In this document: piece by piece, positions 1 to 13,971 of the stretch
Position numbering within the stretch: position 1 is the first letter of the stretch
Layout: every line of letters begins with the position of its first letter
Assembly: GCA_037954665.1 (NCBI GenBank)
Contig: JBBMOL010000073.1
Coordinates: 868,001-932,000 of the forward strand
Direction: 5' to 3'
Length of the DNA: 64,000 bases
Source of the DNA: Laguncularia racemosa
Taxonomy: Eukaryota; Streptophyta; Magnoliopsida; Myrtales; Combretaceae
Made by a program: the position numbers and the translations under genes
Notes under the pieces: model-generated
What the model was told of the DNA's origin: nothing
Database searches by the model: none
What the model saw: only the letters and a program-made list of their open reading frames with translations

Positions 1-380
1 AACCTTCCATTCCATCTTTTCCAAGAAACTTGCTCTGATGCCACTTGTCACATATAGATTGATCTTAAGACTATTACATGCAAAATTTAAACTCTTTAGG
101 CTCTCTTTAGAGATGCAAGAACACACTCACTAGAGAGAAAGTCTACATAGAGAAAAGATACTCAAAATTTAGGAATGTGTCTGTATTTCCAAGTAGTTTA
201 CAAATGAGAAAAACTCCTTGCATACAAGAGGCCTCTATCAATAGACAGCTAAGATTATTCTAATCTAACAATTATGGTATAATCTTACCCAATCTAGACA
301 ACTATCCCCACCTACTAAAGTATTTAGACACTTTCAAAACATCCCTAAATATGGATCAGGCCTTGGTCGTGGGCTCTACA
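1..380 (-). mobile_element. LTR-retrotransposon end: 5' LTR (46-380) and primer-binding site, body off window
   Basis: Read on the minus strand, 380 to 46 begins TGTAGAGCCC and ends TGTGACA, the TGT...ACA form of plant LTRs. Two bases further in, positions 32-43 read TGGCATCAGAGC on the minus strand, one mismatch from the initiator-Met tRNA primer-binding site TGGTATCAGAGC. The LTR would be about 335 bp and the element body would extend leftwards out of the window. The outer limit at 380 is inferred from the TG/CA ends only; the partner LTR and target duplication cannot be seen. Superfamily (copia or gypsy) not determinable here. Confidence 0.5.
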
Positions 381-439
381 TATAATGGATCTCTATATTG
401 CATTGACAAATGAGGATGATGGTCTTAGGGAAGAGTCTA

Positions 440-880
440 TGATGTTTGCCTCTACTAGCATCATCATTACCTTCCCCACCCCTACCAACATCACTACTAT
501 CATATTAAAACCTCATTACTACCACTACCACTATTGTGCTACCACAATTGATACAATCTCACATCACCACCACCACCTTCATACTAATATCACCACCAAG
601 ACCACCATCAACACTAATGCCAACACTGCAACATATGACATCACTATTATGATGGTATTGATTGTGGTAGTGTTCTAATGTTGGTAACCATAAAGAGGAA
701 GTGGTGGTGGTGGTGATGGTGGTACAATAATAGTATTTGTTGTGGCAATATAATGAGGGTGGTGATTGTGTTGGTGCGGCATTTTAGTTTGGTAATGGTG
801 GTGACGGGATAAGGGAGGCATGTATATGACGCTGGTGTTAAAAGGTGGTAGAGATGATGGTAGCGACAATGATGGTATTT
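440..880. repeat. CAY-rich then GTR-rich low-complexity tract
   Basis: Positions 440-640 on the plus strand are dominated by CAC, CAT and ACC triplets. Positions 690-880 are dominated by GTG, GGT and ATG triplets, the complementary composition. The two halves can pair imperfectly as a fold-back. Open reading frames here encode only Thr/His/Tyr-rich low-complexity peptides on either strand and are not credible genes. Confidence 0.6.
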
Positions 881-3285
881 TTCACCAAACAAAGTCATGT
901 TCGTACTTTTACTATATTCTCAACTTAATAATATAATATAATAATATGGTATAAATAATGGAATGGTTATTTCATAAAATAGAGATTTATAAAAAGTAAT
1001 CAAAGAAATATATATTATTTAACTATTCTAGGGAATAATTATTTGCAATGAACAATATTTCTATTCCCTATCTTTTAACCCATAAAAATAATAGACGAGA
1101 CTATACCTATAGGGAGGCTTTGCAGTCTTCCTTTTCCTTTCTACTCTTAGGTCACTATCCATTTTATAATGGATTGAGTGACTAATTGTGATCTAACATG
1201 GTTTTTTATTTTTTTTTAAATTATCAATAGTAGTTGAGAATCTATTTACCAGTAGGTGGTTGGTGTTACCACCAGAGTGTGAAAGCCTTATTCTAAGGAT
1301 AGCATATAGCATTGTTGAAAACTATTTAGAATGAGTAATATGATTACCACAGCAGGTGGTTGGTACATCACCCTCTTACGGTGCCCAGTTATCCTATCCC
1401 TAAGTATATATATATATTTTAATTAGTTGTTTTAATTTTTGAATCTTCAAAAGCACCCGGCATCCTTACAGGTTGCAAAAAGTGGAGTAGTGCTACATGG
1501 TAATTTAAGACTTGATTGGACAATATTTTAAAATCTTGGAATTTGATTGTTATGGTTAAGAGTGAGTCAATTGCAATTACCCTTAAAATACTAGAATTTT
1601 CAAAGCTATTTTTCCAAATAAAATTGATCGATGTTTTGATATTTGTTTCAAGTAAAGTGCTTGCTTATCACTGGCAGGCATGATTGTTCATCGTAGCTGT
1701 CTGGCCACTTTAATGGTCGTGGAAGAAGGCCTTTCAGTGAAATTTCTTGTTCATATTTGCAACATATGTCCGCGTTTCATGTTAATACATTTGCAAAATC
1801 AATAAGCTATACCTATGACTCCTTTCTTCTTTTATTGTTTTGTGTCTCCGCATTACATGTTTGAAAGGCATGAACATTGTTTTACACAAACCTTATCTCA
1901 AGGATATATATGAATGCTTCTATGCCCCTCTTAATAAAAGGTTAATATAACCATGAACTGAACTACGTTGGAGCTCCATCGATACTAGAGGGACAGGTTT
2001 GAATTCAAGATGATTATCAAATCATATTTGCAATGTATTTTTCTTCTTTTTGCCAAAAAAACAGAAATTTATCCATTCTTCATAATCGAAGGGACATATT
2101 TGGTATGTATTTTTAAGTTATCGGTTCATCATGAATTTAATGATAAGTCGAGTTAACCTTACGCTAGAGCAAGCACTCGCTTTTATAACAGCTGGGAAAC
2201 TTCTCTAGAATCTATCCGATATTAGCCAATTCCTTACCCTCATCAAAAAGCAAAGCAATAATTGCAATACATCCAAATTATTAGTGAAGTGCACATAGAT
2301 AGTTTAAACTTTTAAATATGAAATTATCTTCTTATAAATTTTGAGAATATACTAATGAATCTCAAAGTGTTGCCAGAGTTCCAAAATTGTTGCGGTAGCT
2401 ATAAAATCTTGCGATTAGAACCCCAAGTATTTATAACCTTAGAGCTTTAGCAACAAGTTAAGATGTATGTATAAATTTTTAAAATTTGTGAAGGTAAGTT
2501 AACACTATAAGAATTTATGGAGTTTATTCACACATGAATAGTAGTTTGAGAAACATATTTGTAATTTACCCAAAATAAAAAAAGGAAAAAAATATGCAGT
2601 AAAAACATCAAGCACTTTTTTTATTGAATCAAATAGGTTATGTTGATTCTATTTCACCATTAAAATCTATTGTAAAAATCATATCATCTTCGATATCTAA
2701 ACATGTCATTATTTCTTATTGTTTTCCTATCATGTCTTCTTTATCTCCCCATCACCATTATATATGAATAGTCTTTATAGTATTGCAATGTCTAGCAGAT
2801 ACCTTAAAGCACATTTTTATAAATGCTCAAACCAACTTCGCTTTGGTACCAAGCCATTCAATAAACACAAATAAAGGAGGAGGATCAAGTTAGATTAATG
2901 GCTAACACAGAATTTTGTCAATTGACATGAATGTGTATTCTATATAGGAGGGGAGAAAATGTGTAAAACATGAATGTTCGTGAACATTAAGTAACTTAAT
3001 AAAGGACTAAGGTGAGCTCATCTAAGAAATAAATATTTATATGTATTATCTGTGAATAATTATTATATTTCTCTTTCCATAAGTATGAAAATATATATAA
3101 TTATCGTTGAGACCCAAATTATACCAATCACCTTTATCTTATTTGTTTCATTCTTTTATCAAATATAAAATATTTTGGATCTTTCAGTTTGCCATTATAT
3201 CCATTTTTTCATTGATATCGTTTTCAAATCATATATATATATATATATATCAAAATAAGATATTAAAAAGATGAAAATTGAAATA

Positions 3286-3324
<39 letters not shown>

Positions 3325-3479
3325 TAAGCTAATACCGCTTTTTTTTATTCTCTATATCCTTCCAATTCAATTTTACCCCCAACGTATTAAAATAAAACAA
3401 TTGAAGTACATATTTAACAATCCACCTTAAATATATTAAAGGGCAAATGAGGAACTTCACCTAAGTACTCTCTCTCTCT

Positions 3480-3612
3480 CTCTCACTTACACTATGCTCA
3501 TCAACCCCTAGGTCTCATGCTTAAATATTCATAATTTCATGAAACTCTCTCCCACTTACACTATTTTCATTACCCACTAGTTTTCATGCTCAAATATTCA
3601 TAATATTATGAA
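3480..3612. repeat. Imperfect tandem duplication, unit about 67 bp
   Basis: The stretch containing CACTTACACTAT, CTAGG/CTAGT, CATGCT.AAATATTCATAAT and ATGAAA occurs twice back to back (about 3482-3545 and 3549-3612), with point differences. It follows a CT microsatellite. No gene is associated. Confidence 0.6.
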
Positions 3613-4734
3613 AATACTCTCAAAATTTCAATCATTGGAAACTGTTATTTCAAAATTGTAAGTATCATATTTCAAATCTTTAACCACTAAAATCTATCAC
3701 TTTAAAACTACATGTACCAAAAATCGTGTTATAATACTTTTGATTTGTTTTCCTAGAGACCAAATTGAAGCTATTTTTTTAAGAAATTGCTAATTTAAAG
3801 GGATTCCATGAGGAATCTACTTTTTATAGTTATATAATTTTTCAAATATCCATAACTATAAATCAAATAGAAACTTGGAATAGATAAGATGAAAAAATTA
3901 AAAAAAAAAATAGTCTCTTTTTTCTTTTTCTTTTTTCATTTTATTCTTTGGAAAAATTATAAGTAATGAGATTAATATTTAAGATCAAGTTCAAATAAAG
4001 GATTAAAATTTTAAGCAACGTTGTCAACCCAACTTGAGGGTTGATTCGGACATACTAGAGAGTTAAGGGGTCAAATCGACATTAATAAAAAAATAAAAAT
4101 ATAATTCAAATTTTAATTTTAAAAGAAAAATAAATATGAAAATGCATAATTGAATTCATAGCTAGATTAACTCCATCTATTAGTCATTAAATCAATATGA
4201 AACAAGTACCTTAAATGATATGTAAATCTACATAATTAAAATTTAAATTAAATCGAAATTAATTTAATAAACAATATCACAGTTGGATTGAGACTTGAGA
4301 TGAAGAGAGTTAGGACTTGAGACTCCAACTTGATGAAAATGTTTTTTAAGTATTTTAGTTCCTCTCTCTCCAAAAATATAACCTTCAAAATGGTAAAGCT
4401 AAAAGTAAAAGCAATAGATTATTTAATAATATGTAATATTGTTTATTATTATTATCATGTAATGGCTTTTGGTTTACGTCGCCAAGTGTTAACATACTTT
4501 TGATTTTATGTTTTCCATTTCAACTTTGGTTTGATTTTTTTTTTTTTTTAATGTGTGCATTCAAACCTGTTGAACCATTCTTAATTGAACGGGTCGTACG
4601 AAGTCAATTAAAAAATAATCTTTAACATAGGACCTACTCGTTTTTACGGTCAGTTCTGATTGAATTGAGTCAAATCGGCTAGGTCGAGCCAATCTAGGTT
4701 TGATTACATTGTTTTGAAGTGGTTAAAATAAAAA

Positions 4735-4985
4735 AGTCAATTTTATACTAAATAATTAAAATAAATTATTAAATTTTAAGATAATTAAATTAAAAAATTA
4801 ATATTAAACTAAATAGTTTAAATAAAAAAATTATTATTATCATATAAATGTTTTAAATAATTTAAATAAAAAATTCGTTATTACTTATAAAAATATCATA
4901 ATAAATTCTATATTTAAACTACTTATTATAATATTAATTTTTTATTTAATTATTTAAAAATTTTATTTTTTAATTAAACTTAACT
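4735..4985. repeat. AT-rich imperfect inverted repeat
   Basis: The left part around TTAATATTAAACTAAATAGTTT (4799-4820) pairs with the right part around AAACTACTTATTATAATATTAA (4916-4937), and the outer AT-rich flanks also pair imperfectly. It may be a decayed MITE, but at this AT content chance pairing is easy and no target duplication was found. Confidence 0.35.
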
Positions 4986-5352
4986 TCAAATATTAAAATA
5001 AGTTTCTTCCCCTACTCTGATATATACGTTTTCTTACAAATCTAAAATGCTTGGTTGGCTGTTGTTGTTCATTAAACCATGACTTTGGGGATAATGATTA
5101 TGACGTTGACGCTCCAAGGCAATCATCGGATCTAGATGGGCATATATGCGGCACGACATTGATGGCCTTATGAATAGAATATTTTAGGAATAACCAAATT
5201 TGTTTTCATAATTTCTTCACTCCATCGACCACTAATTTGCCGACATCACATCTCTACCCCTGAATTGTTTTGCCGATCGTTGTCATGTCCATCGCATCCC
5301 TGCCCCTCAATTGTTCCTATCATTTCAGTGTAGACTTCCTTGCCTCCCTATC

Positions 5353-6159
5353 TATAATGCCACGAAATTTAGGTACACTATATCTCATCACAGGTTCTTA
5401 CTTTTTAAAAACACGTAAATGTTTATTTATTATTATTTTTAAATACTTTTGATAATAGTCTTAAATCATCTGATGCATAACAAAAATTAATAAAAATTTT
5501 CATCCTCAACAATAAGTCATCAATAAGCTTATCAATTTAAACAAAGGAAATGATTAACATTTACTTGCAATAAAAATTTTCAAAATGATTAAATAAAAAT
5601 CTAATGTCTTTCCTTAGTCTATCTATTAGTCATCATAATAGATATATTCTATATTCTCTTCATTATTCTTATCTTGAGCTGATTTTCTCAGATTTTCAAC
5701 ATATTCTACGATCTCTTCAATAGCATCTGTAACTAAAAAAAAATTCCTATAAGGGATAAGCTAACACCTAGTACAATGCATATCTACACATACACACACA
5801 TGTCATACCGGAAACAGTAACACGCAAAATACACCATAATATTCATTCACAATTTTATTTATTTTTCATAATTTTCAGTCGATACACAATCACAACATAA
5901 ACATTCACACATAACATTTCTAAGCATCATTTTACAACCCACCCACAAACAATATATACATACATATATATATGATAAATGTAATATTCTATCTATGAAT
6001 TTCTTTATATATATATATATATATAGATATGACAAAAGTAATTATCTTTGTCCATGAGTCTCTTACCATACATAATAATAATATATATATGACAGTGGGT
6101 ATTCCCTACTATTCATGAGTCCATGAGTCATCGCACATCAATCTTCCATATCCATACAT

Positions 6160-6191
<32 letters not shown>

Positions 6192-7587
6192 GACAATGGG
6201 TACTCCCCATTATCTATGAGTTCATACACAACAACTTTCATAATACACGTTACAACTTTTCATATCACAACATTTCACAACACAACCTTCCACATAAAAC
6301 CCAGATCATTTCGATACACGATTCCACTAGGGACAATGTCACATACCGATCATCGAGGTGCCACCCCAAGAACACCAGCCCACACTCGGTTTCTTGGACC
6401 TAGCAATTTACAATCACATGCACACTCAATCCAATTCATTTACAATATCATTAAACCCACACACAAAAGTCTAACTTATCAAGCATAAGCAACAAACATG
6501 GTATACACGTACTTGACTTTGCAAAACTTGGTTTGTTTTATACTTTTCTAGCTTCATAACCTTTCCAAACCTATACATGATTCAAATGGTTTGACTTTAG
6601 AATTGTATTCCTATAAATATCAAAAGGATACTAAACGCGTTTCAACTCAACATGGTCATGTTGGGAGCCATGTAGTTGAGTGCGGGATAGTACAAGACCA
6701 TGCCAAAGACCATTATACAAATTTGTTTTTTTCAACATGGTCATGTTAAGAGGTCATGTTGTTTTCCCCTTTTTTTTTTCCTAACATGGTCTTAACATGG
6801 TTATGTATCTCTCTCTAATCACTAAGTCTTTTTTTTTTCAACATGATCATATTGAGAGGTCAGGTATCTCTCTGTTTACTATTCATCAACACGACCTTAA
6901 CAAAATTATGTTGATAGGTCGTGTTGAAAATTTTTTTTTCATCACAGTCATGTTGAGAGGTCGTGTATCTCTCTGTTCACTTTTCATTTTCAACACGGTT
7001 GTGTTAGGAGGTCGTGTATCTCTCGGTCCACTTTTAGTTTTCAACACGGTTCCAACACGGTCGTGTTAGGGGGCCATGTATCTCACTGTACACCACGTAA
7101 ATCGATCCCTAAGCTCGGCTTCTATTCAATTTAACCTAATTGATCCATCTAACATAAAATTCATAATGTAATATACTACTAGATACACCTACTTGACCTA
7201 ATTTGTGATCATGATGAGTGAATCGCTTGTTGTGTCCCTTGTGTATCACGGATTGATCTAAATCTGTAAACCACAATACGTTAATTCCCTACGTTACCAT
7301 ATGCATACTCAAATCACGATTTACAATCATTGATTTATGTACTTACCTTAATCTGATAAGCTATTGGTGGGAAAAGGTCGTCTCCTTCTCTGTGGATTCA
7401 CGCGTTGTCTCCTTCTCTATGAATTCACACAAGAAGGCTCTAAGGTTCTATGAGAGGCAAAAGAAGGAAAAGGTCAATAGGGTTTATAACGGCCTATTTA
7501 TAGTCATCGTAGGAATTACCAAATTGCCCACAATCCCTTTAGATTATTTACAATATTAACCTTAGCTGCAATATTCGTGTATTTACA
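5353..7587 (-). repeat. 3' LTR of Tekay-like element 1
   Basis: About 2235 bp, direct repeat of 15593-17802. It ends TATTTACA at 7587 and begins TATAATGCCACG where the partner begins TGTAACACTCCG. Inside are AT microsatellites alternating with a hairpin motif (6192-6214) and several quasi-palindromes of the type AACAYG-GT-CRTGTT between 6649 and 7067. Confidence 0.88.
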
Positions 7588-7600
7588 TTCTTCCCCCTTT
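7588..7600 (-). promoter_or_regulatory. Polypurine tract of Tekay-like element 1
   Basis: On the minus strand the 13 bases AAAGGGGGAAGAA lie directly before the 3' LTR start TGTAAATAC. This is the expected place and composition for the plus-strand DNA primer of reverse transcription. Confidence 0.85.
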
Positions 7601-7629
7601 ACAAAAATTTTCGTCCTTGAAAATTATTT

Positions 7630-10600
7630 GGATCATTAAAGAGTTCCAAGTATCTTCTTCTCATCTCTTCTTCTAGTTACCGTGTTGCTTCTTTTTCAAT
7701 TTGATTGCTCTATTTCACCTTGACATACTTGATAACCCATCTTCTCAAATTTTGCTCTTTAGTATCCATAATTCTAATGAGTCTTTCCACGGTTATGAGA
7801 TTTGGTTGCACTTGTAGAGGTTCCAATGCAGTGATTTGATCTAGGTTTGTTACATATTTGCTTAGCATCAAAATGTGAAATACATTATGTACTCCAGCTA
7901 GACTTGGTGATAGTGCCAGTCTATATATCACTAGTCCAATTTTCTCCAAGACTTCAAAGGGTCCTACATATCTAGAGTTTAATTCCCCCCTTAGTCCAAA
8001 TCTTATCACTCCCTTCATAGGTGAAATCTTTAGCAACACATGATCTCCTACCTGAAACTCCAAAGGGGTCTTCTCTTGTTTGTATATGACTTTTGGCGGC
8101 TTTAGGCGGATTGCATTCTTTGCTTTATTAACTTCACTTTGTTTATTGCATTTTGCACTAGATCAAGTCCCAATATTTGTTTCCCACCCACCTCATCCTA
8201 ATGTAACAGCGATCGACACTTTCTTTCATATAATGCCTCATATGGTGCCATTTGGATGGTAGCTTGATAACTATTGTTGTAAGTGAATTCTACTAAGGAC
8301 AAATGTTTATCCCAATTTCCACCAAGGTCTAATGCACATGCCCTCAACATATCCTCTAATATCTGAATCGTTCGCTTTGACTGACCATCCATTGTAGGTG
8401 AAAAGTCGTACTAAATTGTAGTTTTATCCCCAAAGCTCTATGTAGACTATTCCAAAACCTCCCCACAAATCTCATATCTTTGTATGACATTATGGAGATC
8501 GGTATCCCATGCAACCTTATAATTTCTTTTGATATAAATTTGTGTTAACTTTTCTAGTTTATACCAATTACCTATTGGTATGGAGTGTGTCGATTTTGTA
8601 AGCTAATCAACAATTGCCCAAACTGTGTCTAATTTAGTCATTAATCAGGGTAGTGTTGTGATAAAGTCCATGGTCACATGTTCCCATTTCCATTCCGGTA
8701 TAAGTAAAGGTTGTAACATACTAGCAGGTCTCTGATGTTCTATCTTGATCTGTTGGCAAGTCGTACACTTAGATACATAATCAGCCACTTCTTTCTTTAT
8801 ATTCCTCCACCAATAATGGTTCTTTAGGTCTTTATACATCTTGGTACTTCCAAGGTGTATATAGTACTCAGAATAGTGTGCCTCTTTCAATACCTCCTTC
8901 TTCAGTTCATCTATACTTAGCACACATAGCCTATGACCATACCTTAACAGCCCATTTGCATCTTCATTGAACTCTATAGCTTTTCCCTCTTCCATTCTTT
9001 TCTTCATTTCCTGTATCCCCACATCTTTAACTTGTATAGCTTTTATTCTATCAATTATTACTAGCTGTATTCGTAAACTGGAGAGTCTAACTCCAACTTC
9101 TTGGGTAACAATCTCCAAGTCTAACTTCTGCATATCTTCCAATACTCTCTTTTGAGTTGTGATCATCGTTGCTAAATTACCATGCTTTTTTCTACTAAGT
9201 GCATCAGCACCGATGTTAGCTTTTTCGGGATGGTATTAGATGTCTAAGCCATAGTCCTTTATCAATTCTAGCCAACGTCTTTGCCTCATATTTAGCTCCT
9301 TTTGGGTAAAGAAATACTTAAGGCTTTTGTGATATGTGTATATTCTGCACTTCTCTCCATGCAAGTAATGTCTCCATAACTTGAGTGCAAATACCACGGG
9401 CTGCTAATTCCAGATCATGTGTCGAGTAATTCTTCTCATAAGGCTTCAATTGTCTAGATGCACATGCAACCACCCTACCATTCTGCATTAACACACATCC
9501 AAGCCCTTATATAGAAGCATCACTATACACCACAAATTCTCCACCATTGACCGGTAGTGCAAGTACAGGTGTAGAAGTCAATTTCTCCTTCAATGTCATG
9601 AAGCTTGTTTCACATCAACAATCCCATACAAACTTGACTCCTTTTTTAGTCAACTTGGTCTAAGGGGTTGCTAGTTTGAAGAATCCTTCCACAAATCTTC
9701 TGTAGTATCCTACTAACCCTAAGAAGCTTCTAATTTTTGTTACAATCTTTAGCCTGAGCCATTCATTTATAGCTCTTATCTTCTCAAGATCTACAGATAA
9801 TCCATCCTTACTAATCATATGTCCTAAAAAGGTGACTTGCTTCAGCCAAAACTCACACTTCTTAAACTTAGCGTACAACTTTTCTACTTATAATATGCTC
9901 AATACTACCTTTAAGTGTTGCCCGTGTTCTTCTTCACTTCTGGAGTATATTAAGATGTCATCTATGAACACGATGACAAACTTATCCAAGTATTCCCTAA
10001 ATATTCGGTTCATTAAATCCATGAACATTGTCAGTGCATTTGTGAGTCCAAAAGGCATTACTTAGAACTCATAATGCCCATATCTAATTTTGAAAGTAGT
10101 CTTTTGGATGTCTTCCTCCTTGATCCTCAATTGACGATATCTAGATCTCAAGTCTATTTTCAAGGAGACTTGAGCTCCTTGTAATTGATCGAACAAGTCG
10201 TCAATCCTTGGGAGAGGGTATTTATTTTTAATTGTAACCCTATTCAACTCCTAGTAGTCTATACATAACCGTAAGCTGTTGTCATTTTTCTGTACAAATA
10301 ATAACAGTGCACCCCAAGGTAAGACACTTGGTCTGATAAACTTCTTATCTAACAGCTCTTGTATTTGATTCTTTAATTCTTTTAACTCTATGGGTGCCAT
10401 ACAATACAAAGCCTTTGATATGGGAGCCGTACCAGGCATTGTATCTATGCTAAATTCAATCTCCCTTATAGGAGGTAAACCGAGTAGGTCATCCGGAAAT
10501 ACTCCAGTAAATTCCTTCACTATCCTTACTCTCTCAATTTCCATCACCTCTTCAGCTTCAACTACTATTGATGCCATCATACTTTTACCCCACAATTCAT

Positions 10601-10989
10601 AAGTTGGCAATCCTGCTGGTCTATAAGTTTCTAATTTAAACTTAAATTGTTCTCCTTCTGACATGTTGAAATGGATGGTCATATCATGACAATCTATTGT
10701 TGCATGATGTCAGATTAACCAATCCATTCCCAAAATTACATCAAAATCGGTCATGTCTAACACTAGAAGATCTGCAAACAATATTTTACCTTGCACTTCT
10801 ATATAGACCTTTCTACATATTTGGTTCAATCCCCTACCCATAACCATAAGAGTACTTAAGCTTAATACAACATTTAACATTTCTTTACATACATTATATT
10901 TACTTCTAAATGTACCAGATATACATGAATGTGATGCACCAGTATCAAACAACACATATGCTTTAGCAGAATTCACTAATAATGTACCT
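7630..10989 (-). pseudogene. Degenerate pol of Tekay-like element 1 (protease, RT, RNase H, integrase, chromodomain)
   Basis: Fragments in order on the minus strand are as follows. Aspartic protease at 10976-10710 has YVLFDTGASHSCIS. Reverse transcriptase at 10682-9660 includes the start of the palm (PRIDDLFDQLQGAQ) and the connection segment FLGHMISKDGLSV. RNase H remnants lie at about 9640-9200. The integrase zinc-binding region is at about 8900-8740 (..YIHLGSTKMYKDLKNHYWW...C..CQQ), a core fragment at 8392-8198 has MDGQSKRTIQILEDMLRA, and the C-terminal domain at 8063-7710 has FQVGDHVLLKISP followed by chromodomain-like sequence. Many in-frame stops occur, and at least two frame changes lie between about 9660 and 8063. 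It cannot encode a functional polyprotein. Immediately upstream it is cut off from gag by the solo LTR at 10995-14013. Confidence 0.9.
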
Positions 10990-13936
10990 GCTAATGTAGC
11001 GACCCACCTACTAGGTCTGATTCTTGAACCTATTCCAAAATTCCTGTAACTATCCTTGGTACCTATAGGTGGGTTGCTATATCGTCTCTGAATTAGAGAT
11101 AAGGCAAATTCTGCTAATATTGAACTTGTAACTCCAACCTGTATGAAATTTTATAAACGTCCTATAAAATGGCGCTAACAGCGCTATCATTTCATATCCA
11201 CATCATATTTAAACACATGTACTTAAAATCTCTTGTCAAATCATACATCATATATATACACCATCGGGATATGCATTCCTGGTAAGTAAGCATAGCCCAT
11301 GATTAATCCTGTAGCCTTAAGTGGCTCAAAAGATTACAAATCTAACCTTATACACACAAATATTTACATTACAATCTGAAGATTAATACCTATAGATCTT
11401 ATTACAAATAACAAAGGTTCCAAAATGAAACTAAGGGCTTCTTTGCTTCTATTGACGCTCTCCAAAAACCCGAGTCTCCAATAACTTATTCTTCAGTACC
11501 TGTACCTGAGGTTAGCAAAAACACTAACCCCTCAGCTTCTTAAGAAGCAAAGTGAGTATAAAATCAAGCAACCCAGTAAAAACAAACAACAAAATCACAT
11601 AATAGTAATCAACAATATTATCAAATACCTCGAAGTGATTACTTAAGCAAGTAAGTTTTCAACTCAAGTTATACTCGCAAGAAACCTAATTCAATTTATT
11701 ACATTTTAACATCACCATGATCTTACTTAGTGATATTTTCCCTGTAATTCCATTTTGCTAAACTCATAACCTTTTCATTGGAGACTATTTCAATCACTCA
11801 TGTTTACTCACAGGTCACAAATATTTTTTAGTTAATCCAGACAAAGCCTATCAACTGGTAGATAAACTACCCTCATGTAATTTTCAAAACTTAATGTTTT
11901 CTCAACCAATTAAGACATCCTTATATACTCTTTTTAGTTAGAAACATTCAGCTCGCCTTTCACCTGCCTCGAACAAAAGGGGTGACCAGATCCCCAAAGG
12001 TCACTAAACCGGGCTGGTCCGTCGATCGTGCCTCAAACCCATCCGGGTCGACTCAATGGTCATACTACAAACTTACTAGGCAGGGAATAGGACTTTTCTT
12101 ACATTAAGTGTTTTGGGTTAATAGGTACTTATAGCCTAAACCACGTTTTATTATCCATTTAAATATTTTATCGTTACCAAGACAATAATAGTATGAACTT
12201 AACCAGTCGTATAAACTCCATCTAATAAGCTAAAAATAACCCAGCATTACATCACAATCATGAAGCATTCAATAATTTAAGTTCATTACATCACATACAA
12301 TCATGAATAGTATAATCAAATCCCGCACCCAACTCTCATTCTAGGATTTTCTAGAATGTTCCCCTTTTTTCTTTTTTTTTTTCTCATAATCCAATCATAT
12401 CATGACACACAACCAGCCATCAGCAAACCAATGTAGTTCAACAATCCTCCTGCATTGATCACAGTAAGTGATCGTACATGGTAATTTCAACCAACAACAA
12501 GTAGTCTATATTATCAACCACTTGTACCCAAGAGAGGAGTTAAGGGGGTACTCACCTGAAACAATGTATGCCAACCCAAATAGTCGCACCGGCCAAATTC
12601 CTTTGTCCTCCTTACTCAACAGAAACACCCGAATCATCAATATACCAATCAATGTTACCTCATTCACTCTATCGAACCCTATATTGCTAATTCAGTATTC
12701 CAAACTCATAAATTCCATCCTAACCTCGTATAATCCACCATTTTTCTACAATTTATAATTCATATACATAGGGGTATACTACGCTCTATTATATATTAAT
12801 GTAATTAAATTTCGATCTGATTCTATATTGTATCGTATGGTTCTAAATTATCACGATCTTGCACCAAACACTCTCGTTTTTGTTTCGTAACTAACCCAAG
12901 CTTCTTAAAATCATATTATGCTTCAATGTACCTCAACTGAACATCAAATTCAACTAATCAAATCAAATTCTCTAATTTTGCTAAGGATTTAATTCGTCCA
13001 GAACAGGGTAATTAGCTTGAAAAATTCACTAAAAATAGAAAACGACTCCAATCTGAACAATTATTGATTTTGCGATCTAATAAATCATATAAGGATCTTA
13101 TATACTAAAAATTACATCAAAAATACATCATTTGACCTATTTAGTTTCCAATTTAATTTATGACCAGAACAGAGCATTTCTTAAGGACCACATGTTTTTG
13201 AATAAAATTTCAAAAAAATAAAATCATCACATTAATATTCATACAAAATTATGCTAGAACACCAAAAATCATAATTTTTCATCAATATTTGATATTTTTA
13301 ACAAAAATATGAAGTTTCAGGCATTACCGGGGGCTGCTCCGTTCACCAGCCTCCGGCCACCAAAGCCGGCAACCACTATGTCGGCCGGAATCCTCTCCCA
13401 CCCAAAACCTTAACCTAGCTTGGCCTAGCAACAGATTTACCCTACCCCTTTCGAACGAACAGACAAAATCCTCCCTACTTAATTTGATTTTTTTTTCTTC
13501 AATTTCTTCAAATTCTTGTTGCATCCTACTTCAATCTTGTTCTTCTTCCTATCCTGATGATTGCATGTTGGAAATTTCAATTTCAATTTGCCCAGAAAAT
13601 TCGGATGAAATGGAGAGAGTTTTGGTTTCTTTTTTATCTAATTTTTAATGATTTGTTTTTTTTCTCTCTCTATTCTAATGTCTATATATATAATATTACT
13701 TAATTTTGCTGACATTGAAAGAGGGTGTTGTTCTGTATTTTTTTTTCCTCCCTCTTTTATTTATTTTCCTTTTAGCTATAATATAATATGTACATTTTTT
13801 TTACATGTATATATTATATATATATATGCCCATATAATTCATATTATTATTATTATATATATTTATTTTATTTTATATTTTATTTTTAGCATATAACATA
13901 TATATACATATATATATACATTGATTTTACCTTATG

Positions 13937-13971
<35 letters not shown>

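Larger units (their letters stand above)
881..5352. other. AT-rich intergenic stretch without recognised gene
   Basis: No coding region, tRNA or rRNA was recognised on either strand. The stretch holds AT dinucleotide runs (about 3229-3250 and 3299-3324), a CT run near 3470-3485, an imperfect tandem duplication (3480-3612) and a very AT-rich fold-back (4735-4985). At 5236-5310 two imperfect copies of a short unit (CATCNCATC...CCCCT.AATTGTT) lie in tandem just before the first gypsy element. Confidence 0.6.

Noticed and set aside
385..678. 97-codon plus-strand frame, Thr/His/Ile-rich, and the minus-strand frames at 647-898
   Set aside because: Composition follows CAY/GTR low-complexity DNA; no domain, no splice context, frames open on both strands.
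1974..2000. GGTTTGAATTC resembling a tRNA B box
   Set aside because: No A box, acceptor stem or cloverleaf could be formed around it.
6640..7080. Regularly spaced palindromic repeats reminiscent of a CRISPR array
   Set aside because: The repeats are degenerate quasi-palindromes with uneven spacing, occur identically placed in both LTRs of a plant retrotransposon, and have no cas genes.
13324..13524. 66-codon minus-strand frame
   Set aside because: Lies inside the solo LTR, no domain and low-complexity Glu/Arg/Gly content.
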